Positions 52,408 through 60,984 of a stretch of 64,000 nt of DNA are shown piece by piece. Origin of the DNA: Halorarius halobius (lineage in GTDB: Archaea > Halobacteriota > Halobacteria > Halobacteriales > Haloarculaceae); NCBI RefSeq assembly GCF_024298865.1, contig NZ_CP101161.1, positions 1,013,227-1,077,226 on the forward strand. The letters run 5' to 3'. A model generated the notes under the pieces. That model made no database searches and was not told the origin of the DNA. It was given only the letters and a program-made list of their open reading frames with translations. A program made the translations under genes and the position numbers. Each line of letters opens with the position of its first letter. Position 1 is the first letter of the stretch.

Positions 52408-52434
52408 ATGTCAGCACGGGTGGTCCGTCCGTGA
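52408..52434 (+). other. eight-codon upstream ORF overlapping the pdhA start
   Basis: ATG at 52408 opens MSARVVRP and ends in TGA at 52432-52434. This TGA overlaps the pdhA GTG (52431-52433) in a GTGA arrangement. It lies just after the predicted transcription start and could couple or modulate translation of the operon. It may equally be chance. Confidence 0.35.
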
Positions 52435-53540
52435 GCGTACTGGAGCGCGACCCGGACGACCGGGTCCAGATACTCGACGAGGACGGCAACGTCCTCGACG
52501 GGGCGACGGTCCCGGACCTCGACGACGACCGGCTGGTCGAGATGTACCGCACGATGAAACTCGCCCGCCACTTCGACCAGCGGGCGGTGAGCCTCCAGCG
52601 ACAGGGCCGGATGGGGACCTATCCGCCGCTGTCGGGCCAGGAGGGCGCACAGGTCGCCTCCGCGATGGCGCTCGGCTCCGACGACTGGATAGTCCCCTCA
52701 TACCGCGAGCACGGCGCGGCGTACGTCCGCGGGCTGGAACTCGACGAGACGCTCCGCTACTGGATGGGCGACGAGCGGGGCAACCGGCTGGAAGGGCTCC
52801 GAATCATGCCCGTCGCCGTCCCCATCGCCTCCCAGATTCCCCACGCGTCGGGGCTGGGGTGGGCCGCGAAACTCCAGGGGAACGACGACGAGGCCGTCCT
52901 CTGTTACTTCGGCGACGGCGCCACCTCCGAGGGCGACTTCCACGAGGGACTGAACTTCGCGGGCGTGTTCGACACCCCCAACGTGTTCTTCTGTAACAAC
53001 AACCAGTGGGCCATCTCGGTTCCACGGGAGCGCCAAACCGCCGCGGAGACGCTCGCCCAGAAGGCCGCCGCCTACGGGTTCGAGGGCGTGCAGGTCGACG
53101 GGATGGACCCGCTCGCGGTGTATCAGGTCACCAGCGAGGCCGTCGAGAAGGCGACGGACCCGGGCGAGGACGAACTCCGACCGACGCTCGTCGAGGCGGT
53201 TCAGTACCGCTTCGGCGCCCACACGACGGCGGACGACCCCTCCGTCTACCGCGACGAGGAGGAGGTCGAACGCTGGAAGGCGAAGGACCCCATCCCGCGG
53301 CTGGAGAACTTCCTGCGGAACCACGGCGTCCTCGACGACGAGCGGGTCGATGCTATCACCGAGGACGTGGAAGCGGAGGTCGCGGAGGCCATCACGGCCG
53401 CCGAGTCCATCGAACGACCCGCCCCCGAGGAGATGTTCGCCCACGTGTACGACGAGATGCCGGAGCGGCTGGAACAGCAACTCGACTACCTCGAACGCCT
53501 CCGCGAGCAGCACGGCGACGAAGCGCTACTGGAGGACTGA
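52431..53540 (+). CDS. pdhA: 2-oxoacid dehydrogenase E1 component, alpha subunit
   Basis: A 369-residue thiamine-diphosphate enzyme. The ThDP motif GDG...NN is seen in [16 protein letters not shown] to [11 protein letters not shown] (about 155-195). The phosphorylation-loop-like [16 protein letters not shown] also matches the family. With E1-beta it decarboxylates a 2-oxoacid and acylates lipoate on E2. It starts at GTG 52431 with no in-frame ATG nearby. First gene of a four-gene operon. The natural substrate (branched-chain oxoacid, pyruvate or other) is not settled by sequence. Confidence 0.93.
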   Translation: MSVLERDPDDRVQILDEDGNVLDGATVPDLDDDRLVEMYRTMKLARHFDQRAVSLQRQGRMGTYPPLSGQEGAQVASAMALGSDDWIVPSYREHGAAYVRGLELDETLRYWMGDERGNRLEGLRIMPVAVPIASQIPHASGLGWAAKLQGNDDEAVLCYFGDGATSEGDFHEGLNFAGVFDTPNVFFCNNNQWAISVPRERQTAAETLAQKAAAYGFEGVQVDGMDPLAVYQVTSEAVEKATDPGEDELRPTLVEAVQYRFGAHTTADDPSVYRDEEEVERWKAKDPIPRLENFLRNHGVLDDERVDAITEDVEAEVAEAITAAESIERPAPEEMFAHVYDEMPERLEQQLDYLERLREQHGDEALLED

Positions 53541-53543
53541 CAG

Positions 53544-54524
53544 ATGAGCACGCAGAACCTCACCCTGGTGCAGGCAGTACGGGACGGGATGAAAACCGAG
53601 ATGGAGCGCGACGACGACGTCGTCGTGCTCGGCGAAGACGTCGGCAAGAACGGCGGCGTGTTCCGCGCCACCGAGGGGCTCTACGAGGAGTTCGGCGAGG
53701 ACCGCGTCATCGACACGCCGCTGGCGGAGGCCGGCATCGTCGGCACCGCCATCGGGATGGCCGCCTACGGGATGAAGCCGGTGCCGGAGATACAGTTCTC
53801 CGGGTTCATGTACCCGGCATTCGACCAGATAGTGAGCCACGCCGCCCGCCTGCGAACGCGCTCGCGCGGCCGGTTCACGGTGCCGATGACGCTCCGTGCG
53901 CCGTACGGCGGCGGCATCCGCGCGCCGGAACACCACTCCGAGTCGAAAGAGGCGTTCTACACCCACGAGGCCGGCCTCCAGGTCGTCGTGCCGTCGACGC
54001 CCCACGACGCGAAGGGGCTACTCTCCGCGTCGATTCGTGACCCCGACCCGGTCGTGTTCCTCGAACCCAAACTCATCTACCGGGCCTTCCGCGAGGAGGT
54101 GCCCGACGACGACTACACCGTCGAGTTGGGCGAGGCCGCGGTCCGCCGGGACGGGACGGACGTCTCGGTGTTCACGTGGGGCGCGATGACCCGGCCGACG
54201 CTGGAGGCCGCGGAGAACCTCGAGGGCGAGATAGACGTCGAGGTGGTGGACCTGCGGACGCTGTCGCCGATGGACTGGGACAGCATCGTCGAGTCGTTCA
54301 AGAAGACGGGCCGGGCCGCGGTGGTCCACGAGGCACCCAAGACGGGCGGCCTCGGCGCCGAAATCGCCGCCACCATTCAGGAAGAGGCGCTCCTGTACCA
54401 GGAGGCGCCCGTCAAGCGCATCACCGGCTTCGACACGCCCTTCCCGCTGTACGCGCTCGAGGATTACTACATGCCCGAGGCACACCGCATCGAGGACGGC
54501 ATCCGGGAGGCGGTCGAGTTCTAA
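53544..54524 (+). CDS. pdhB: 2-oxoacid dehydrogenase E1 component, beta subunit
   Basis: A 326-residue partner of E1-alpha. It has the transketolase-type pyrimidine domain (VVLGEDVGKNGGVFRATEGL, DTPLAEAGIVGTAIGMA, QFSGFMYPAFDQIVSHAARL) and C-terminal domain (EVVDLRTLSPMDWDSIVESF, then TGFDTPFP and LEDYYMPEAHRI). It starts 3 bp after the E1-alpha stop, so the subunits are made together. Full length for the family. Confidence 0.94.
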   Translation: MSTQNLTLVQAVRDGMKTEMERDDDVVVLGEDVGKNGGVFRATEGLYEEFGEDRVIDTPLAEAGIVGTAIGMAAYGMKPVPEIQFSGFMYPAFDQIVSHAARLRTRSRGRFTVPMTLRAPYGGGIRAPEHHSESKEAFYTHEAGLQVVVPSTPHDAKGLLSASIRDPDPVVFLEPKLIYRAFREEVPDDDYTVELGEAAVRRDGTDVSVFTWGAMTRPTLEAAENLEGEIDVEVVDLRTLSPMDWDSIVESFKKTGRAAVVHEAPKTGGLGAEIAATIQEEALLYQEAPVKRITGFDTPFPLYALEDYYMPEAHRIEDGIREAVEF

Positions 54525-54526
54525 CG

Positions 54527-56107
54527 ATGGTCCGCGAGTTCAAACTGCCCGACGTGGGCGAGGGGCTGACCGAAGCCGAGATAGTCAACTGGCTCGTCGA
54601 GGTCGGCGACACCGTCACCGAGGACCAACCGGTCGCCGAGGTGGAGACGGACAAGGCCGTCGTGGAGGTACCCGCACCCGTCAACGGCACCGTCCGCGAG
54701 ATACTCGCCGAAGAGGGCGAGATGGTCCCCGTCGGCGACGTCATCATCACCTTCGACACCGACGAGGACACCTCGTCGAGCAGTCAGCCGAAGGCTGACG
54801 ACGTGGAGGGTGAGGCATCCGAACCGGCCGACGAATCTGTCGACGAATCTACGGCCGGAACGGCCGACGCGGCCGAGGACACCGAGGTCGAGTCCGCGGT
54901 CGAACCGGCCGACGAGAGCGACGACGCGGACGCCGAGGCGACCGCCACCAAAGGCGGCCGCACGTTCGCGGCACCCTCCGCGCGACGACTGGCCCGCGAA
55001 CTCGGCGTCGACATCGACGCCGTCGAGGGCTCCGGCCCCGGCGGGCGCGTGACCGAGGCCGATGTCCGGGCACACGCCGAGCAGGACGAGGCCGACAGCG
55101 AGGAGACCGAGACCAAATCCGCGACGAAACGCGTCAGCGACGAGGCGGACGCCGGTGAGACCGCGACGGCCCCGGCGTCGGCGGAGGCGGCGGGCCGCGA
55201 GACGACGCTCGCGACCCCGGCGACCCGGCAACTGGCCGACGATGAGGGCGTCGACATCGACGACGTGCCGACCGACGAGACCCGCGACGGGCAGGCGTTC
55301 GTCACCTCCGAGCAGGTCACCCAGTACGCCGAGGCCCAGCGCGCCGCACAGGCGGCCGACGCCGAGGCCGTCAGCGAGGCGGCCCCGGAGACCGAGACTA
55401 CCGACGAGGGCGAGGTCGAGCGGGTGCCGTACACGGGCGTCCGCCGGACCATCGGGGAGGCGATGGAGACGTCGAAGTACTCCGCGCCCCACGTCACCCA
55501 CCACGACACCGTCGTCGTCGAGGACCTCGTGGACGCCCGCGAGCGGCTGAAACCCCGCGCCGAGGAGCAGGGCATCCGTCTGACGTACATGCCGTTCGTC
55601 GTCAAGGCGGTCGTCGCGGCGCTGAAACAGCATCCCGTGCTCAACTCCCAGCTCGACGAGGACGCCGGAGAGATACTGCGCAAGCAGTACTACAACGTCG
55701 GCATCGCCGTCGCCACCGACGCGGGGCTGATGGTGCCCGTCGTGAAGAACGCCGACGGGAAGGACATGCTCAGTATCGCCAGCGACGTGAACGAGCTAGC
55801 GGGGAAGGCCCGCGAGCGCTCCATCTCCCGCGAGGAGATGCAGGGCGGCACCTTCTCAATCACGAACTTCGGCGCCATCGGCGGCGAGTACGCCACGCCC
55901 ATCATCAACTACCCCGAGACAGCCATCCTCGGGCTGGGCGAACTGAAACAGCGGCCCGTCGTGGAGGACGGCGAGGTGGTCGCCAGACACACCATCCCCA
56001 TCTCGCTGTCCATCGACCACCGGGTCATCGACGGCGCCGACGCCGCGGCGTTCGCCAACACGCTCATGGAGTACCTGAACAACCCCGAACTGCTGCTCTT
56101 GGAATAA
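54527..56107 (+). CDS. pdhC: 2-oxoacid dehydrogenase E2, lipoyl acyltransferase
   Basis: A 526-residue core enzyme. A single N-terminal lipoyl domain (about 1-78) has the lipoylated lysine in ETDKAVVEV (Lys 43). Acidic linkers join a peripheral-subunit-binding domain (about 148-182, PSARRLARELGVDIDAVEGS) to a second, weaker one (about 229-265, TPATRQLADDEGVDIDDVPT). The catalytic domain has the DHRVIDGADAAAF motif near the C-terminus. It transfers acyl groups to CoA and holds E1 and E3. Its stop overlaps the E3 start. Confidence 0.95.
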   Translation: MVREFKLPDVGEGLTEAEIVNWLVEVGDTVTEDQPVAEVETDKAVVEVPAPVNGTVREILAEEGEMVPVGDVIITFDTDEDTSSSSQPKADDVEGEASEPADESVDESTAGTADAAEDTEVESAVEPADESDDADAEATATKGGRTFAAPSARRLARELGVDIDAVEGSGPGGRVTEADVRAHAEQDEADSEETETKSATKRVSDEADAGETATAPASAEAAGRETTLATPATRQLADDEGVDIDDVPTDETRDGQAFVTSEQVTQYAEAQRAAQAADAEAVSEAAPETETTDEGEVERVPYTGVRRTIGEAMETSKYSAPHVTHHDTVVVEDLVDARERLKPRAEEQGIRLTYMPFVVKAVVAALKQHPVLNSQLDEDAGEILRKQYYNVGIAVATDAGLMVPVVKNADGKDMLSIASDVNELAGKARERSISREEMQGGTFSITNFGAIGGEYATPIINYPETAILGLGELKQRPVVEDGEVVARHTIPISLSIDHRVIDGADAAAFANTLMEYLNNPELLLLE

Positions 56108-57531
56108 TGGTCGTCGGAGACATCTCAACTGGCACGGACGTACTGGTCATCGGCGCGGGTCCGGGCGGCTACGTCGCCGCCATCCGCGCGGCGCAACTGG
56201 ATCTGGACACGACGCTCGTCGAGAAGGACGCCTACGGCGGCACCTGCCTCAACCGCGGGTGTATCCCGTCGAAGGCGCTCATCACCGCGACGGACGTGGC
56301 CCACGAGGCGGGCAACGCCGAGGCGATGGGCGTCCACGCCGACCCCGCGGTCGACCTGCAGGGGATGCAGTCGTGGAAGGGCGATGTCGTCGACCAGTTG
56401 ACCGGCGGCGTCGAGAAACTCTGCAAGGCCAACGGCGTCAACCTCGTCGAGGGCACCGCGGAGTTCGCCGGCAACGGGAAGGCCCGCGTCGCCCACGGCG
56501 GCCAGGGCCAGGGGAGCGAGACCATCGAGTTCGAACACGCCGTCGTCGCCACCGGCTCCCGGCCCATCGAGATTCCGGGGTTCGAGTTCGACGAGGAGCA
56601 CGTGCTCTCGTCGACGGGCGCGCTCGCCCTCGACGAGGTGCCCGACGACCTCGTCGTCGTCGGCGCCGGCTACATCGGCATGGAACTGTCGACGGTGTTC
56701 GCCAAACTCGGCACCGACGTCACCGTCGTCGAGATGCTCGACCAGGCGCTTCCCGGCTACGAGGAGGACGTCGCTCGCGTCGTCCGCGAGCGCGCCGAGG
56801 AACTCGGCGTCGAGTTCCAGTTCGGCGAAGGGGCGAGCGACTGGGAGCAGACGGCCGAGGGCGTCCGCGTCGCCACCGAGACCGAGGCCGGCGACCGCTC
56901 GGAGTACGACGCCGACAAGGTCTTGGTCGCCGTGGGTCGGGAACCCGTCACCGACACGCTCAACCTCGAGGCCATCGGGCTCGACCCCGACGAGAACGGC
57001 TTCCTGCAGACCGACCACGAGGGCCGCACCGACGTCGAGAACGTGTTCGCCGTCGGCGACGTGGCGGGCGAACCGATGCTCGCACACAAGGGCTCTCACG
57101 AGGGCGAGGTGGTCGCGGAGGTCATCGCCGGCGAGCCGGCGGCCATGGATTATCAGGCCGTCCCCGCCGCGGTGTTCACCGACCCCGAGATAGCCACCGT
57201 GGGGATGACCGAGAGCGAGGCCGCCGACGAAGGGTTCGACCCCGTCGTGGGACAGATGCCGATGCAGGCGTCCGGTCGCGCGCTCACGCTCGGCGAGCGC
57301 GACGGGTTCGTCCGCGTCGTCGCCGACGAGGAGACCGGGTTCGTGCTCGGCGGGCAGATAGTCGGCCCGGAGGCCAGCGAGATGATAGCGGAACTCGCCC
57401 TGGCTATCGAGATGGGCGCGACCCTCGAAGACGTCGGCTCGACCATCCACACCCACCCGACGCTGGCGGAGGCGACGATGGAGGCGGTGAAGAACGCGCA
57501 GGGCCACGCCATCCACACGCTCAACCGATAG
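56107..57531 (+). CDS. lpdA: dihydrolipoamide dehydrogenase (E3)
   Basis: A 474-residue flavoprotein that reoxidises dihydrolipoamide with NAD. FAD motif GAGPGGYVAAIRAAQL and the redox disulfide GGTCLNRGCIPSKAL (about 43-48) are present. The NAD motif is GAGYIGMELSTVFAKLGTDV, FAVGDV follows, and the dimer-interface catalytic HTHPTLAEA contains the active His-Glu pair. It starts at ATG 56107, overlapping the E2 TAA. It is the last gene of the operon. Full length. Confidence 0.97.
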   Translation: MVVGDISTGTDVLVIGAGPGGYVAAIRAAQLDLDTTLVEKDAYGGTCLNRGCIPSKALITATDVAHEAGNAEAMGVHADPAVDLQGMQSWKGDVVDQLTGGVEKLCKANGVNLVEGTAEFAGNGKARVAHGGQGQGSETIEFEHAVVATGSRPIEIPGFEFDEEHVLSSTGALALDEVPDDLVVVGAGYIGMELSTVFAKLGTDVTVVEMLDQALPGYEEDVARVVRERAEELGVEFQFGEGASDWEQTAEGVRVATETEAGDRSEYDADKVLVAVGREPVTDTLNLEAIGLDPDENGFLQTDHEGRTDVENVFAVGDVAGEPMLAHKGSHEGEVVAEVIAGEPAAMDYQAVPAAVFTDPEIATVGMTESEAADEGFDPVVGQMPMQASGRALTLGERDGFVRVVADEETGFVLGGQIVGPEASEMIAELALAIEMGATLEDVGSTIHTHPTLAEATMEAVKNAQGHAIHTLNR

Positions 57532-57599
57532 GACTCGCGAACAGGCGTGCGTCCGCGAGTTTTCCGTCCGAAGGAGAATCGCACCCCGAGCCGCTGGAC

Positions 57600-58064
57600 T
57601 CAGTCGTCCGCGGGCGCGGTGCTTGTGCCCCCGCGCCGCTCCATCGCGGTCCAGCGCGCGACGGCGTAGATGACGACGGCCACGAGCGCCGCGCCGCCGA
57701 ACGCCGACGCCAGCCAGTCGGCCGGGTTCGTGAACGCGCCCACCCGCTCGAAGACGAGGTCCCACACCGCCGCGAGCCCGTACACCAGCGCGGCCGCGAC
57801 CAGCCAGACGCCCGCGGCGGCGGCCGCCCGGAGGTTCTCCGCGAGGAACGAGCGGGCGTCGGCCTCCAGCGGGTCCGGGGAGGCCGCGTCGGCCAGCGCC
57901 CGCCCCCGGGCACCGGCGTACAGCAGGCCGAGCGTCAGGGCGATGAGCGTCAGCGGCGTCTGGAGCGTCGGCGGCGCGAGTTGCACGACGAACGCCCAGC
58001 AGACGAACGCGAGCGCCGCGGGCGCGGACTCGACGGCGATTCGGCGCGATATCTCCGGTATCAT
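57600..58064 (-). CDS. membrane protein with four predicted helices
   Basis: A 154-residue protein beginning MIPEISRRIAVESAPAALAF. Two N-terminal helices are followed by a charged loop (DAASPDPLEADARSFLAENL) and two further helices (AAGVWLVAAALVYGLAAVWD; a last one before RWTAMERR). No signature motif. It is convergent with lpdA and divergent from pheA. I chose ATG 58064, because upstream sequence to 58127 is less protein-like. Confidence 0.65.
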   Translation of the reverse strand: MIPEISRRIAVESAPAALAFVCWAFVVQLAPPTLQTPLTLIALTLGLLYAGARGRALADAASPDPLEADARSFLAENLRAAAAAGVWLVAAALVYGLAAVWDLVFERVGAFTNPADWLASAFGGAALVAVVIYAVARWTAMERRGGTSTAPADD

Positions 58065-58168
58065 GGCCCAGGGTCGTCGCGCCTCCGGCAAAAGCGCCCC
58101 GTAGACGCAACCGCGGATTTGAGTCATCCGCCGGTTCGTTTATCCCCCCGACCGGACTACCCGAGAGC

Positions 58169-58975
58169 ATGAAGGCGCTGACGCTCGGTCCCGAGGGGAC
58201 CTACTCCCACCGGGCGACCCGGGCAGTCGCTGACGACATCGAGTTCACCGAGTCGGTGACCGGCATCGTCGAGGGCGTCGCCGGCGGCGAGTACGACCGC
58301 GGTGTCGTCCCCATCGAGAACAGCATCGAGGGGTCGGTGACGGAGTCGCTGGACGCGCTCTCGGACCGGAACGTGGCGGTCGTCCGGGAGATAGTCACCC
58401 CCATCCGGCACGCCCTGCTCGCTCAGCGGAGCGAGTTCGACGTGGTGGCGAGCCACGCACAGGCGCTCGCGCAGTGCCGGTCGTACCTCGAACGCGAGTA
58501 TCCGCAGGCGAAACTGGAGGCCGTCGCCTCCACGGCCCGCGGCGTCGAGCGCGCCCGCGAGGACGAGACGGTGGCGGCGGTCGGCCACCCGGACAACGCC
58601 GGTGACGACCTCCAGGTGCTCGCGGAGGATATCCAGGACCGCACCTCGAACGCGACGCGGTTCGTCGTCATCGCGCCCGAGACGGAGCGGACCGACGCCG
58701 GCCGGAAGACCTCCTTCGTCGTCTACCCGAACACGAACTACCCCGGCCTGCTTCTGGAGATGCTCGAACCGTTCGCGGAGCGGGACATCAACCTCTCGCG
58801 GGTGGAGTCGCGCCCCTCCGGTGAGCGACTCGGCGACTACGTGTTCCACATCGACGTGGAGGCGGGCCTCTACGAGGACCGCACCCAGGAGGCGCTCGGG
58901 GACCTCGAGGACATCGCGGAACACGGCTGGGTCCGCGTGCTGGGGTCGTACGACACCGAGCACGTGCTCTACTAA
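58169..58975 (+). CDS. pheA: prephenate dehydratase
   Basis: A 268-residue monofunctional enzyme converting prephenate to phenylpyruvate for phenylalanine synthesis. The N-terminal MKALTLGPEGTYSHRATRAV, VVPIENSIEGSVTESLDAL and the TRF catalytic motif in RTSNATRFVVIAPE mark the catalytic domain. A C-terminal ACT domain (about 185-268) carries the ESRP motif (LSRVESRPSGERLGDYVF), which binds phenylalanine for feedback. The chorismate mutase is not fused here. Confidence 0.95.
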   Translation: MKALTLGPEGTYSHRATRAVADDIEFTESVTGIVEGVAGGEYDRGVVPIENSIEGSVTESLDALSDRNVAVVREIVTPIRHALLAQRSEFDVVASHAQALAQCRSYLEREYPQAKLEAVASTARGVERAREDETVAAVGHPDNAGDDLQVLAEDIQDRTSNATRFVVIAPETERTDAGRKTSFVVYPNTNYPGLLLEMLEPFAERDINLSRVESRPSGERLGDYVFHIDVEAGLYEDRTQEALGDLEDIAEHGWVRVLGSYDTEHVLY

Positions 58976-58980
58976 CCCAC

Positions 58981-59028
58981 TTTTTGCTCGGGGGTCTCGC
59001 GCCTCCGGCGCTCGACCCCCGGCAAAAA
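58981..59028. repeat. long hairpin repeat 3' of pheA
   Basis: Arms tttttgc (58981-58987) and gcaaaaa (59022-59028), plus gggggtc (58990-58996) and gaccccc (59014-59020), enclose a perfect inner hairpin gcgcc-tcc-ggcgc (58999-59011). The T-run just after the pheA stop suits an archaeal terminator. The sequence style resembles short palindromic repeats scattered in haloarchaeal spacers. Confidence 0.75.
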
Positions 59029-59245
59029 CTGGTGGAAAATATGCGCGCCTGCTCCCATCGGCGCGCTCACTCCGTTCGCGCGCCTCTCGTCCGCGGGCGC
59101 TACCGCGGCTCCCTGCGGTCGCCGCGGGGGAACCGCTCGGTCGCATTGCTCTCTCGCGGATGCTCGTCCTCTCTCCCGCTCCGGGGGCTATCTCCACCCG
59201 AAACGGTACCGTTTCCTCTCTATATCCCACCCCAGCGGGACGTAC

Positions 59246-59620
59246 TCACTCCCGGCGCGCGGGCGGCTCCTCGCTGACGAGCAGTCCCCACACGTCCCGG
59301 CGGTCGGCCGCTTCCCGGTAGAGCCGTTCCCGGAGGCGGTCGTAGTCACGGAACTGGCGGAAGAACCCGACCACGTCGTCGGTGCCGGGAGGGGCCACGT
59401 CCGCACGCAGGAACGCCTGCTCGATGGCCTCGCCGTTCGAGTAGACGGCGTCGTCGGTCAGCAGGTGGGCGCCCTCCTCCCAGTCGTCGGGGAGGCGCTC
59501 GCGCTGGTCGTCCTCCAGTTCGGAGAACCCCACCACGTCCATGTCGGTGTGTTCGAGCACCTGCTCGGCACACCACGTACAGAACCCGCAGTCGTCGTCG
59601 TAGACGAACGTGTCGACCAT
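59246..59620 (-). CDS. DCC-family thiol-disulfide protein (DUF393)
   Basis: A 124-residue protein beginning VDTFVYDDDCGFCTWCAEQV, with the DxxCxxC signature of the DCC family (Cys about 11 and 14, plus a third at 17). The remainder includes LEHTDMDVVGFSELEDDQRE and an acidic C-terminus. Members are thioredoxin-fold-like proteins with presumed redox activity. It starts at ATG 59620. It is the last of three minus-strand genes with two cupins. Confidence 0.85.
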   Translation of the reverse strand: MVDTFVYDDDCGFCTWCAEQVLEHTDMDVVGFSELEDDQRERLPDDWEEGAHLLTDDAVYSNGEAIEQAFLRADVAPPGTDDVVGFFRQFRDYDRLRERLYREAADRRDVWGLLVSEEPPARRE

Positions 59621-59666
59621 ACCCGGAGTAGGACGGGCGTACCCTTGCCGGTTTCCCTGCGCGGCG

Positions 59667-60149
59667 TCAGTCGAACCGGCCGCTGATGGCGTCGCACTCG
59701 ACACAGAGCGTGACGAGTTCGTCGCCCTCCTCGGTCGCCTCGACGCGCTGTTCGGTGCGCTCGCCACACGACTCGCACTCCCGGAGGATGGTCGTCTCGC
59801 CGGAGTCCTGGGGCGCGCCAACTGCAAGCGCCCGGACGCGCTCGTCGCCGCGATTCCAGCCCTGTTGCCACTCGCCGGGGCCGAATCGGACGAGTTCGCC
59901 CGCCGCGACGGTCACCTCCTCCGTCTCCCCGTCGGGGTCGCCCGTCTCGAAGGTGGCCTCGCCGTCGAGGACGTAGAACACCTCCTCCTGGTCCGCGTGG
60001 GTGTGGTAGCCGAACGCGAACGACTCGCCGGGGTCGAGTTCGTAGTAGTTGATGGCGGCGTGGTCCGCGCCGAGCGCGCGCCCGACCGGTCGCTTCACGT
60101 CGGCGGGCCCCATCCACGAGTCGAGGCTCTCGATGTCGGCTTTCTCCAT
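59667..60149 (-). CDS. cupin protein with C-terminal zinc ribbon
   Basis: A 160-residue protein. A single cupin barrel (about 25-110) has the motif-1 type segment GYHTHADQEEVFYVLDGEAT and motif 2 RFGPGEWQQGWNRGDE. It is followed by a zinc ribbon with CESC (about 124-127) and CVEC (about 149-152). The N-terminus (IESLDSWMGPADVKRPVGRA) resembles that of related haloarchaeal cupins. The fused ribbon is uncommon and may serve in dimerisation or nucleic-acid contact. Substrate unknown. Confidence 0.85.
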   Translation of the reverse strand: MEKADIESLDSWMGPADVKRPVGRALGADHAAINYYELDPGESFAFGYHTHADQEEVFYVLDGEATFETGDPDGETEEVTVAAGELVRFGPGEWQQGWNRGDERVRALAVGAPQDSGETTILRECESCGERTEQRVEATEEGDELVTLCVECDAISGRFD

Positions 60150-60180
60150 GCGGGGAGCGACACCGGCCGCCGAGTTAAGC

Positions 60181-60651
60181 TTAGTCCCAGTAGTCGACGG
60201 CGTCGTCGCGCTCGTAGAACTCGACGGTTCGCTCGCCGTCGCCGCCCGGCGGTCCGCCGACGAAGGTGCCGACGCCGTCGACCTCGGGGTAGACGGCCAC
60301 GTCCGGGTCGTTCATCGTCGAGGTCATCAGATACCGGAGCACCTCGTCGCCGGTGTTGACGACCTGGTGGGCGCCCGACTCGTCGGCCGGGCAGGCGACG
60401 TACTCGCCCGGTTCCAGCGAGGCGTCCTCGCGTCCCTCGCCGCGGCGTAGGGTTCCCGTACCGGCCAGTACGTAGATGGCCTCCTCGTTGCCGGTGTGAT
60501 AGTGGAGCGGCCACGGCCGCTCGCCGGGGTCGAGTTCGTACAGCGACGCGCCCAGTTCCTCGCCGCCCGCCGCGGCCGCGAGCTTCTTCCGCCGGAATGC
60601 GGTGGTCTCGCCGTCCTGTTCGGTCCAGTCGAGCTCCGCCTCGTTGACCAT
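60181..60651 (-). CDS. cupin-domain protein
   Basis: A 156-residue cupin. Motif 1 lies in PWPLHYHTGNEEAIYVLAGT (His-x-His and Glu metal ligands) and motif 2 in CPADESGAHQVVNTGDEVLR. The N-terminal KLAAAAGGEELGASLYELDP matches the family of stand-alone haloarchaeal cupins. It is 31 bp upstream of the second cupin gene, probably one operon. Catalytic role (isomerase, dioxygenase or sugar epimerase type) cannot be read from sequence. Confidence 0.85.
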   Translation of the reverse strand: MVNEAELDWTEQDGETTAFRRKKLAAAAGGEELGASLYELDPGERPWPLHYHTGNEEAIYVLAGTGTLRRGEGREDASLEPGEYVACPADESGAHQVVNTGDEVLRYLMTSTMNDPDVAVYPEVDGVGTFVGGPPGGDGERTVEFYERDDAVDYWD

Positions 60652-60780
60652 GCACGGGGTTCGGGCCACCGGGAGAAAGGCGTGCCCCCGGCGTGGGTCG
60701 CGCCGACACGCGGCGGCGAGAACTCCGCGTTCGGGCGGTAGAGGTGGCAACGTTGGCCGGTTTGTCACCGACACCCACAC

Positions 60781-60788
60781 TATTATTA
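60781..60788 (+). promoter_or_regulatory. TATA-like box for the 52-residue zinc protein
   Basis: The sequence tattatta lies 27-34 bp before ATG 60815, suggesting a leaderless transcript. This choice excludes the upstream in-frame ATG at 60788, which lies on the box itself. Confidence 0.55.
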
Positions 60789-60814
60789 TGGGGGTAGCTT
60801 CCTTTCCGTGGGGT

Positions 60815-60973
60815 ATGCCGGAGTGTCAGAACTGCAGTTCGTTCGTAACGGCAGCCTACGCTCGCGTGTTCACCCCGAACGGGACGGAGGACCCGCGAGT
60901 CTGCCCCCAGTGCGAGGACAAAATCCGGGACGGCGCCGACGTGCGCGAGGCCCGGTCGACGCGACGAACTTGA
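60815..60973 (+). CDS. small zinc-binding protein (CxxC pair)
   Basis: A 52-residue protein, MPECQNCSSFVTAAYARVFT to VREARSTRRT. It contains CQNC and CPQC motifs, 25 residues apart, forming a zinc site. It has the look of DUF7563-type haloarchaeal proteins. The C-terminus is basic, unusual among the acidic proteins here, and compatible with nucleic-acid binding. Convergent with glmM, 11 bp apart. Confidence 0.75.
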   Translation: MPECQNCSSFVTAAYARVFTPNGTEDPRVCPQCEDKIRDGADVREARSTRRT

Positions 60974-60984
60974 GTATCTGACGC

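Noticed and set aside
56125..58170. 681-codon minus-strand frame opposite lpdA
   Set aside because: Shadow frame produced by third-position GC bias; no domain is visible and lpdA is secure.
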